From Candidatus Rokuibacteriota bacterium (GTDB taxonomy: Bacteria; Methylomirabilota; Methylomirabilia; Rokubacteriales; CSP1-6), in the NCBI GenBank assembly GCA_003220265.1, contig QHRW01000035.1:1-40931 (forward strand): a stretch of 40,931 bases of DNA, read 5' to 3'. Shown in pieces: positions 34,470 through 40,931 of this stretch. Both the position numbers and the translations under genes were made by a program. Under the pieces are notes generated by a model. It ran no database searches. It was not told the origin of the DNA and worked only from the letters and a program-made list of their open reading frames with translations. The first letter of the stretch is position 1; each line of letters starts with the position of its first letter.

Positions 34470-35653
34470 GGGAAGAAGAACCGCAGGTGCGGACAGTCCA
34501 GCAGCCCCGCCTGGGCGAGGATGTCGCGCGCGCGCCCGGGATTGAGCCCCACCAGCACGTCGGTGACGTCGGCCGGCATCTCGCGCGGATGAAGAATCGG
34601 CCGGCCGAGGTGGTGCTTGCCGATCTTGAACGGGCCCTGGTCCAGGAAGCACGCGATGGACTCGCGCGCCGCTCCGGCCGACAGCGCCAGGTAGCTGCCG
34701 AACACGCCGGCGCCATAGACCGCGAGCGCGCCGTGGCCGCGGGGGCGTGCCTTCAAGAAGGTGTCGACGCGCGCGCCGCACTCGGCCCAGCGCGCGACGC
34801 CCGCGCGAATCGCCTCGACGTAGCCGGCGACCAGGTCGCCGCCGAGCCGGGTCGCCGGGCGCCTGGTGACCGCGGGATCGGCCGTCGCCAGCAGCGTGAT
34901 CTGGCCGAGCTGGTGGTGCTCGGAGAGCACGAGCGGGCGCAGGCCGGCGCGGTGCACGAGCGCGGCGAGGCTCAAGGCCGAGAAGTGCGAGAGGTGATCG
35001 GCCAGGAACGCGTCGATCGTGTTCGTCATCACGTTGGGCACGGTGAGATAGAGGAGGCCCGACGGCCCCAGCCACGAAGCGACCCGTGCGAGGGTGGCCG
35101 CCGGCTCGACCAGGTGCTCGGCGACGAAGAACATGGTGACCAGATCGAACCCGGCGCCCGGCGCCTCCGCACGGTCCAGCGACGTCACGCCGAAGCGGCC
35201 GGGCCCGGTCACGGGCTCCACGAAGGGCCGGTAGCGCTCGGAGACGTCGCAGCCCGCAAGCTCCCAGCCCGGGTACTGCTGCTGGAAGCGGGCCAGGAAG
35301 GTGCCCTTGCCGCAGCCGAAGTCGAGCACGCGGCCCTTGGCCGGCAGGTTGGCGAGCCGGACCAGCGTGTCGAGCTGGATCTGCGAGCGATAGATCGGCT
35401 GGCCCTGCGCGTCGAGGTCGTAGAGGTCGTCGGCCTCGGCGGATTCCAGCAGCGAGTCGTACTCGGCGCCGTAGTAGCCGGCCACGTCGTCGAGGCCGCC
35501 GGCGTCGCTCATCGCGTGGGCGCAGTTGGCGCAGAGGTGGATGCGCAGCCGGCCGCGGCGAAGCTTCGACTCCGACGTCAGCGTCTGCTCGAGCGTCGAC
35601 GCGTGCAGCAGCTCCGGCTCGGGACGCGCGCAGACGCGGCAGGCTGCGAGCAT
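34466..35653 (-). CDS. SAM-dependent C-methyltransferase with N-terminal Zn site
   Basis: This 395-residue protein has three parts. An N-terminal zinc-binding module has C5-x2-C8 and C41-x2-C44. A class I SAM-methyltransferase domain follows with the glycine loop VLDFGCGKGTF at about residue 109. The C-terminal Rossmann-like region has AVYGAGVFGSYLAL near residue 315. This architecture is that of sugar C-methyltransferases such as TylC3/NovU-like and related enzymes that act on NDP-ketosugars. It would add a branch methyl group to a deoxysugar. The ATG at 35653 is 4 bases after the phytanoyl-dioxygenase-family stop. Confidence 0.9.
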   Translation of the reverse strand: MLAACRVCARPEPELLHASTLEQTLTSESKLRRGRLRIHLCANCAHAMSDAGGLDDVAGYYGAEYDSLLESAEADDLYDLDAQGQPIYRSQIQLDTLVRLANLPAKGRVLDFGCGKGTFLARFQQQYPGWELAGCDVSERYRPFVEPVTGPGRFGVTSLDRAEAPGAGFDLVTMFFVAEHLVEPAATLARVASWLGPSGLLYLTVPNVMTNTIDAFLADHLSHFSALSLAALVHRAGLRPLVLSEHHQLGQITLLATADPAVTRRPATRLGGDLVAGYVEAIRAGVARWAECGARVDTFLKARPRGHGALAVYGAGVFGSYLALSAGAARESIACFLDQGPFKIGKHHLGRPILHPREMPADVTDVLVGLNPGRARDILAQAGLLDCPHLRFFFP

Positions 35654-35657
35654 GCGC

Positions 35658-36554
35658 TCAGCCGTCGGCCGGTCCGGCGACCAGCTCCGGATGATAGCGC
35701 CGGAAATCCACGCCCTCGTTCATCCCGCCGACCCAGTCGTGACGGATCGCCGTCGGGTTCAGGAAGTCGAAGTAGCGCGCCTGCAGCGTCCAGCGCGTGG
35801 CGCGGCTGCGGTTGGGCTGCGAGCGATGGAGCAGGAAGGTGTGGAAGACGAGCGCGTCGCCGGCGGCGGCCGGCACGGGCAGCGTCGTGTGCCGCGCGAG
35901 GATCGCCTCGAGGCCGTCGATCTCCAGCGTCTCGTTGGCGTTGCGGCGCTCGTTGAGCGCGTCGCGCACGCGCACCGGCAGCGCGCCGAGGCGCTGGGTG
36001 CCCGGCGCCAGCCGCAGGCAGCCGTTGGCCTCGTCCACGTCCACCAGCGGCAGCCACAGCGTGACCGCGTTGTCGCTGGTGAGGTTGTACGGGTACTCCT
36101 GGTGCCACGGCGAGAGGTACGTATCCTCGGCGGGATGGTCCATGCGCACGCCGGTGCCGTTGGGATAGATGCCCGGCAGCCGCGTGGCCATGAGCTGGCG
36201 CATCACCGCCCACACGCGCGGCGCCGTGATGAGCCCGTAGACGCTGGGCAGCTTGCGCACCGCCGTGTAGATGCGGCCCACGCGCGGGCGGTCGGCCTCC
36301 AGCAGCAGGTCGAGGCCGCGATCGAAGCGATCGACGCGCGAGGCGGCGCGGTCGAGCCGGAGCTCGTCCAGCACGAGGCCGATCAGCGTCGCCGCCTCGT
36401 CCCGGAACGCCTGCAGCAGGGCGGCCGACGCGAAGTCCTTCAGCAGCAGGCAGCCGTGCTCGGCGTAGGCGGCGAGTGCGCGGTCGCCGAGCGGCCGCGC
36501 GGCCTGCCAGTCGCCGCCGGCGGTGAGCCGCTCGATCAGCGCGGCACCGCTCAT
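35658..36554 (-). CDS. Phytanoyl-CoA dioxygenase (PhyH) family protein
   Basis: Probable Fe(II)/2-oxoglutarate oxygenase of 298 residues. The metal triad appears as His151 and Glu153 in PWHQEYPYNL (HxE in place of the usual HxD) with the distal His in FHTFLLHRSQPNRS, where the later Arg binds 2-oxoglutarate. The double-stranded beta-helix framework is seen in VTLWLPLVDVDEANGCLRLA. Such enzymes in glycan clusters can hydroxylate or epimerise sugar or lipid parts. ATG 36554 overlaps the aminotransferase stop by one base. Confidence 0.87.
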   Translation of the reverse strand: MSGAALIERLTAGGDWQAARPLGDRALAAYAEHGCLLLKDFASAALLQAFRDEAATLIGLVLDELRLDRAASRVDRFDRGLDLLLEADRPRVGRIYTAVRKLPSVYGLITAPRVWAVMRQLMATRLPGIYPNGTGVRMDHPAEDTYLSPWHQEYPYNLTSDNAVTLWLPLVDVDEANGCLRLAPGTQRLGALPVRVRDALNERRNANETLEIDGLEAILARHTTLPVPAAAGDALVFHTFLLHRSQPNRSRATRWTLQARYFDFLNPTAIRHDWVGGMNEGVDFRRYHPELVAGPADG

Positions 36555-37693
36555 CAGCGCGCTCCGAAGTATTCCCGGATCGCCGCCGCCACGCGCTCGA
36601 CCACCGCGGCCGGCATCAGCGTGTGCAGCGGTAGCGTCAGGATCTCGCGGGTCACGCGCTCCGTCACGGAGAGGTCGCCGCGCCGGCAGCCCTTGAGGAA
36701 CGAGAAGTCCTGGGCGGGCAGGAAGTGGATGCCGGTGGCGATGCCGCGGCGCTTGAGGTGTTCGATCAGTCCCTCGCGCTGGTCGGCCTCCACCCGCACC
36801 GTGTAGATGAAGGGCGCCACGTCGGTGAAGTCCGTGGCCGGGCGGCGCACGCCGTCGAGGCCGGCCAGCCGCTCGTTGTAGAGCCGGCACGACGCGCGGC
36901 GCGCCGCGATGAACTCGTCGGCGCGCGCGAGCTGCGAGAGCCCGATGGCCGCGTTGATGTTGGTCATGTGATAGCGGAAGCCCTGCCCGACGACGTCGTA
37001 CTCCCAGGCGCGGCTGTTCTTGTAGCGCTCGTGCGTCTCGCGGTCGATGCCGAGGAAGCGCCAGTGGCGCAGCCGCTCGAGCAGCTCGCGGTCGCCGACC
37101 ACGACGGCGCCGCCGTCGATCGACGTGATGACCTTGACGGGATCGAAGCTGAAGCACGTGATGTCGCCGAAGCTGCCCAGCATCCGGCCGTCGGCGCGGC
37201 TGCCGAAGGCGTGGGTGGCGTCCTCGACGATCCGCAGGCGATGGCGCTCGGCCATCGCGTAGAGCTCCTTGAGTCGGCCGGGCCGCCCGCCGAAGTGCAG
37301 CGGGAGCACCGCCTTCGTCTTCGGTCCCACGAGCGCGGCCGCCTTGTCCGGATCGAGGCCGAGCGTGGCGTCGTCCACGTCGCACAGGACCGGCGTGGCG
37401 CCGGTGGCCACGATCGCCTGGTGGTCCGCCACGAAGTTGAAGGCCGGCGTGATCACCTCGTCGCCGGCGCCGACGCCGGCGGCGAGCAGGCCGAGGTGGA
37501 GGGCGGAGGTGCCGGTGTTGGTGGCCAGCACGTGGCGATCGCGCAGCTCGAGGAAGCGCGCGAGCCCCTCCTCGAACGCTTGCGTGATGGCGCCCATGCC
37601 GAGCCAGCCGGCGTGCAGCGCGTCCACGACCGCCTTGATCGTGTCCACGCCGACGTGCGGCTGGAAGACCGGGACGGGCGCGTGCTCAGTCAC
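36554..37693 (-). CDS. DegT/DnrJ/EryC1/StrS-family sugar aminotransferase
   Basis: PLP-dependent enzyme of 379 residues that transaminates NDP-ketosugars. The Schiff-base lysine is K187 in FSFDPVKVITSIDGGAVV; D158 in VEDATHAFG holds the pyridine nitrogen. Phosphate-pocket residues lie in NTGTSALHLGLLAAGVGAGD, and PAFNFVADHQAIVATGATPV follows. The C-terminal TGIHFLPAQDFSFL matches the substrate loop. The GTG at 37693 overlaps the upstream methyltransferase-like gene by 8 bases. With the GNAT gene in the same operon it would produce an N-acetylated amino sugar for O-antigen or exopolysaccharide. Confidence 0.94.
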   Translation of the reverse strand: MTEHAPVPVFQPHVGVDTIKAVVDALHAGWLGMGAITQAFEEGLARFLELRDRHVLATNTGTSALHLGLLAAGVGAGDEVITPAFNFVADHQAIVATGATPVLCDVDDATLGLDPDKAAALVGPKTKAVLPLHFGGRPGRLKELYAMAERHRLRIVEDATHAFGSRADGRMLGSFGDITCFSFDPVKVITSIDGGAVVVGDRELLERLRHWRFLGIDRETHERYKNSRAWEYDVVGQGFRYHMTNINAAIGLSQLARADEFIAARRASCRLYNERLAGLDGVRRPATDFTDVAPFIYTVRVEADQREGLIEHLKRRGIATGIHFLPAQDFSFLKGCRRGDLSVTERVTREILTLPLHTLMPAAVVERVAAAIREYFGAR

Positions 37694-38423
37694 TCACGCA
37701 CCTCAGGAACCCGTCCGGCGCGCACGTGAGCAGCAGCTTGGCCGGGATGCGCGGGTCGATCTCGAAGCGCGGGCTCGTGGCCAGGAACTCCCACACGGCG
37801 GTCTTGGGATTGTTGCCCTTGCCCCACGCGCGTCCGGCGAAGAGCGAGTTGGGCAGATCCTCGATGAGCGTGTCGAAGACCACGAGATAGCTGCCGCGGG
37901 TGACGAGCGGCGAGTAGAGCTGTAGCTCGCGCAGCACGTGGGCGTGCGTGTGATCGGAGTCGAGCACGACGAGCACGGCCTGCCGCCCGCGCGCGTGGTC
38001 GCGCACCGCGGCCGCGGTGCGCTCGTCGCTCGACGAGCCCTCGATCAGCCGGATGCGATGGGCGAGCGGATGCTTCTCGAGCTCGCGGCGGTTGTGGGCG
38101 CGGATGTCGACGTCCACGCCGACGACGAGCCGATCGCCGCCGAGCAGCTCGAGCACGGAGGCGGAGTGGACGAGCGAGCCGCCGTGGGCGATGCCGGTCT
38201 CCACCACGAGGTCGGGACGCACCTGCCAGATGAGCTCCTGCACGGCGAGGAGATCCTGCGGCATCTGGATGACCGGCCGCCCGAGCCAGGTGAAGTTGTA
38301 GGTGTAGCGGCGGCGGGTGACCTCGGCCAGCCAGGCGCGCGAGAGCGCCTGCATGTCCGCATCGGCCATGAGGCGGTCGACGTTGGCCCTGACCTCCGCG
38401 GAGAACCGCTCGACCTCATCCAT
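37686..38423 (-). CDS. CmcI/RhmI-type SAM methyltransferase (cephalosporin hydroxylase family)
   Basis: The product has 245 residues and is typical of the 'cephalosporin hydroxylase' family, most of which are sugar O-methyltransferases. NFTWLGRPVIQMPQDLLAVQ (residues 43-62) is the family signature. The SAM site is VVETGIAHGGSLV (about 73-85), and VVLDSDHTHAHVLREL holds acidic metal/SAM residues. It probably O-methylates a deoxysugar. ATG at 38423 was chosen because the domain begins there; the longer frame upstream has no homology. It is first gene of the minus-strand glycan operon, divergent from the flippase gene. Confidence 0.88.
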   Translation of the reverse strand: MDEVERFSAEVRANVDRLMADADMQALSRAWLAEVTRRRYTYNFTWLGRPVIQMPQDLLAVQELIWQVRPDLVVETGIAHGGSLVHSASVLELLGGDRLVVGVDVDIRAHNRRELEKHPLAHRIRLIEGSSSDERTAAAVRDHARGRQAVLVVLDSDHTHAHVLRELQLYSPLVTRGSYLVVFDTLIEDLPNSLFAGRAWGKGNNPKTAVWEFLATSPRFEIDPRIPAKLLLTCAPDGFLRCVSD

Positions 38424-38543
38424 CGGTGATGTCCAAGTCGTTGAAAACGCGGGGCTCCGCGTCGAGAGACCGCTCCCTGCCAGTGGCAACGATCGTACCG
38501 CGGGGCCGGGTGGAGGCGCGCATGATTTTCGGCCTCTCCGGGC

Positions 38544-38549
38544 TATGAT
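38544..38549 (+). promoter_or_regulatory. -10 element TATGAT before the flippase gene
   Basis: TATGAT (38544-38549; 5 of 6 to consensus) lies 8 bases before the TTG start at 38558, with no ribosome-binding site between them. The 134-base divergent gap 38424-38557 shows no other clear element. Confidence 0.4.
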
Positions 38550-38557
38550 GGGATGCC

Positions 38558-40090
38558 TTGCCGGTCTCCTCGCGGCTCACCCGGAACATCGCCGCCAACC
38601 TCGCCGGCCAGTCGCTGCTGCTGGTGCTCGGGTTGGTCGCCGTCAAGTTCGTCTTCGTCCGTCTCGGCGACGACGCGCTGGGGATCATCTACTTCACCCT
38701 CACGCTCAACACGCTGCTCTGCGCGGCGCTCGACCTCGGCATCTCGTCCACGACGGTGCGCCAGGTCTCGGCCCACGGCCCGCACGACGCGCGCTACGTG
38801 GAGGCGCTCGTGCGAACGGCGGCCACGTTCTACTGGCTGGCCTGGGCCGTGCTGGCCGTCGCCCTGTGGTCCGCGGCGCCGCTGCTCGTGACGGGCTGGG
38901 TCAATCTCACCACGCTGGATGCCGCCACCGCCACGCATGCCCTGCGCGTGCTCGGCCTCGGCGCGCTCACCGCGCTGCCGCGCTCGCTCTACGCCAGCCT
39001 CTTCGGCGGGTTGCAGCGGATGGAGGTCAGCAACACGATCGACGTCACCACCGGCGCGCTCCAGCAGCTCGGCACCGTCGTCCTGCTGGCCAGCGGCCGC
39101 GGGCTCCTCGCGGTGGTCTACTGGTTCGCCGTCTGCTACGCGCTCGGCCTCGCCGCGTATCTCACGCTGACGGCGCGGGCGCTCGGCCCGCGCGCGCTGC
39201 GGCCCGGCTACTCCGCGGACGTCGTCGCCCGCAACCGCCGATTCTCGGCCGGGATGACGTCGGTCTCGATCCTGGGCATGATCCACATGCACGCCGACAA
39301 GGTGATCGTCAGCCGTCTGCTCCCGCTGGGGACGCTGGGCGTCTGGGGCTTCGCGGCCAGTGTGGTCACGCGCGTGTCGGTGCTCACGGGCGCCGTGGGA
39401 CAGGCCGCGCTGCCGTCGCTGTCGGCGCTCTTCCATCGCGGCGATCATGCCGGCCTGCTCGCGCAGTACCGGAAGATCCACGACCTCGTGTGCCTGGCCA
39501 CCGTGCCGCTGTTCGCGGCGATCGCGTTCGCGGCGGGGCCGCTGCTGGCGGCGCTCTTCGACCGCGAGATCGCGGCCATGCTGGCGGCGCCCGTCGTGCT
39601 GCTGTGTGTCGGCTCCTACATGAGCGCCACCCTGACGATCCCGTACTTCGTCACGCTCGCCGTCGGCCGCCCCGGCATCGCCGTGCAGGCCAACGGGCTC
39701 GCGCTGGTCGCCGTGCTGCCCGTCACCGGGCTGCTCGTCTGGAAGCTCGGCCTGCTCGGAGCCGGCCTGGCCTGGATCGCCTACCAGGCGTTCATGTACG
39801 CCTACAGCGTGCCGCGTGTATGCGCCGAGTGCCTGGCGACGCCGGCGCGCCGCTGGTACGCGCACGTCCTCACGATCGCCGCGCTCGCGCTCGCCACCTA
39901 CGGCGTGATCGCCGCGCTCGGGCGCCTGGCCGTGCCGGACGCCGGCATCGGAGCGCGCGCGGCGGGCTACGCGATCGCCACCGCCGCGTTCGGGGCGGGC
40001 GCCATGAAGGTGATGGCGGGCGAGACGCGGGCCGTGCTGGCCCGGCGCTGGCGCTCGCGGGCGGCGGCGGCCGGGGCAGGTGCCCGCTGA
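38558..40090 (+). CDS. Polysaccharide flippase, Wzx/MATE-like (oligosaccharide transport)
   Basis: This inner-membrane protein of 510 residues has about 12-14 helices. The opening LTRNIAANLAGQSLLLVLGL and FVFVRLGDDALGIIYFTLTL is the common N-terminus of Wzx-type polysaccharide transporters, which flip lipid-linked repeat units to the periplasm. Later TM segments include LGMIHMHADKVIVSRLLPLG (a conserved Asp-containing helix) and TIPYFVTLAVGRPGIAVQAN. TTG at 38558 is used because no ATG or GTG lies in frame before the domain; the closest -10 is 8 bases upstream, so the mRNA may be leaderless. The stop overlaps the next glycosyltransferase by one base. Confidence 0.88.
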   Translation: MPVSSRLTRNIAANLAGQSLLLVLGLVAVKFVFVRLGDDALGIIYFTLTLNTLLCAALDLGISSTTVRQVSAHGPHDARYVEALVRTAATFYWLAWAVLAVALWSAAPLLVTGWVNLTTLDAATATHALRVLGLGALTALPRSLYASLFGGLQRMEVSNTIDVTTGALQQLGTVVLLASGRGLLAVVYWFAVCYALGLAAYLTLTARALGPRALRPGYSADVVARNRRFSAGMTSVSILGMIHMHADKVIVSRLLPLGTLGVWGFAASVVTRVSVLTGAVGQAALPSLSALFHRGDHAGLLAQYRKIHDLVCLATVPLFAAIAFAAGPLLAALFDREIAAMLAAPVVLLCVGSYMSATLTIPYFVTLAVGRPGIAVQANGLALVAVLPVTGLLVWKLGLLGAGLAWIAYQAFMYAYSVPRVCAECLATPARRWYAHVLTIAALALATYGVIAALGRLAVPDAGIGARAAGYAIATAAFGAGAMKVMAGETRAVLARRWRSRAAAAGAGAR

Positions 40091-40931
40091 TGCCGCGCTT
40101 CTCGATCGTGATGCCCACGCGCAACCGCGGCCAGCTCCTGCAGTACGCGCTGCAGAGCGCGCTCGATCAGCCCACGGCCGATCTCGAGATCGTCGTCTCC
40201 GACAACGACTCGCACGACGACACGCCGGCGGTGGCGCGGCGCTTCCGCGATCCGCGCCTGCGCTACGTGCGCACGCCGGAGACGCTGGCCATGCCGGACA
40301 GCTGGGAGTTCGCGCTCTCGCACGCGACCGGCGACTACGTGACGTTCCTCTGCGACGACGACGCGTTCAGCCCCCGCCTGCTGAGCGCGGTGGACGCCGT
40401 CATCCGCGGCCGCGGTGTGGAGGTCGTGTGCTGGCGGCGTCAGACCTACGTGCACCCGTCCTGGTACGTGCCGGAGCAGCGCAACATCCTGCAATACACG
40501 CGGACCACCGGCGGGGTGACGATGTACGACAGCCGCGCCGCGCTGAAGGCGCTCTGCGTGGACCTCTCGGTGCGCCAGGGCTCGCTGGGGCCGCTCATGC
40601 TCAACTCGATCTGCAGCAAGCGGGCGATCGACACCGCCCGCCGGCGGATGGGCCGGTTCTTCCTGCCCCCCTCGCCGGACTACTCGACGTACGTGGCCGT
40701 GCTCGCCCTCGTGGATCGCTACGCGTTCCTCGACGACGCACTCATGCTCTCCGGCAGCGGACGCGAGAGCATCGGCTCCTCCAGCGCCTACAAGCCCAAC
40801 ACGGAGACGGCCAGGGAATTCGCGAAGGAGTTCAAGGGCAAGGAGATCATCGCGCGGACGCCGCTCAAGGCGATGGTGCCGACCAACGGCATCGCGGAGG
40901 CGATCCTGGAGGTCAAGCGCGCGATGCCGGA
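40090..40931 (+). CDS. Family 2 glycosyltransferase, 3' truncated by the window
   Basis: The frame is open from ATG 40090 to the window end, giving 280 residues. The start MPRFSIVMPTRNRGQLLQYA and EIVVSDNDSHDDTPAV are the GT-A nucleotide-binding half; FLCDDDAF is the metal-binding DXD (about residues 93-100). It probably adds a sugar to the repeat unit exported by the adjacent flippase. The ATG overlaps the flippase stop (TGATG), implying coupling. The C-terminal part visible (ARTPLKAMVPTNGIAEAILE) is not a recognised motif. The gene end lies outside the window. Confidence 0.9.
   Translation, partial: MPRFSIVMPTRNRGQLLQYALQSALDQPTADLEIVVSDNDSHDDTPAVARRFRDPRLRYVRTPETLAMPDSWEFALSHATGDYVTFLCDDDAFSPRLLSAVDAVIRGRGVEVVCWRRQTYVHPSWYVPEQRNILQYTRTTGGVTMYDSRAALKALCVDLSVRQGSLGPLMLNSICSKRAIDTARRRMGRFFLPPSPDYSTYVAVLALVDRYAFLDDALMLSGSGRESIGSSSAYKPNTETAREFAKEFKGKEIIARTPLKAMVPTNGIAEAILEVKRAMP

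Overview
The window is high-GC (about 70 % by eye), tightly packed bacterial chromosome. It starts in a ribosomal-protein operon with the bacterial order rpsD-rpoA-rplQ. Gene content (hydantoinase/oxoprolinase pair, membrane-bound molybdenum oxidoreductase, many VOC and GNAT proteins, an O-antigen-type glycan cluster) and frequent GTG/TTG starts would fit an uncultured soil or subsurface lineage such as Candidatus Rokubacteria/Methylomirabilota. That assignment is inference; no 16S gene or other decisive marker is present. Two genes that should be intact (rpoA and the molybdopterin subunit) carry frame breaks, which suggests a metagenome or long-read assembly with residual indels.

Layout. 1-2686 (+): 3' end of rpsD, rpoA (broken), rplQ, a small membrane protein and a GNAT acetyltransferase. 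2917-5704 (-): phosphotransferase, nitroreductase and glyoxalase-like genes, divergent from 5740-10034 (+), a three-subunit molybdenum enzyme (catalytic, four-cluster Fe-S, NrfD anchor), followed by a VOC protein. 10480-12778 (-): dienelactone hydrolase, EthD-like protein, MFS transporter. 12807-18812 (-): trxA, trpE, trpG, thiL and two tandem CorC/HlyC-type membrane proteins, chained from trpE on by 4-base start/stop overlaps. 18948-21402 (+): NtrC-type sigma-54 activator and a FIST-domain sensor protein. 21605-26719 (-): GNAT, hyuA, a 29-codon relay ORF, a glutamine-amidotransferase-like gene with an in-frame UGA at its catalytic cysteine, and hyuB. 26791-27762 (+): CDF metal transporter. 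27726-28334 (-) PRC-barrel protein and 28464-28949 (+) small membrane protein share a divergent promoter with a mirrored pho-box-like array. 28962-31424 (+): large membrane/TPR protein. 31426-38423 (-): nine overlapping genes for surface-glycan synthesis and modification. 38558-40931 (+): flippase and a glycosyltransferase cut by the window edge.

The strongest finding is 23214-23927. The two halves of a CTP-synthase-C-terminal-like GATase are in one frame, separated only by a TGA exactly where the nucleophilic Cys belongs (VGT-U-GGFQHA). A hairpin resembling a bacterial SECIS element follows immediately, so this is most likely a selenoprotein gene inside a hydantoinase operon. Second is the regulatory region 28357-28428: six 7-bp half-sites in two opposed triads with exact 11-bp periodicity, each ending 10 bp from a weak -10-like hexamer. 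Several genes also show a TANNNT hexamer 6-10 bases before the start codon and no Shine-Dalgarno sequence, suggesting leaderless transcripts.

No tRNA, rRNA, CRISPR array, insertion sequence or phage gene was recognised. No gene-free stretch exceeds 300 bases; the longest are 2687-2916, 21403-21604, 20310-20463, 38424-38557 and 28335-28463.
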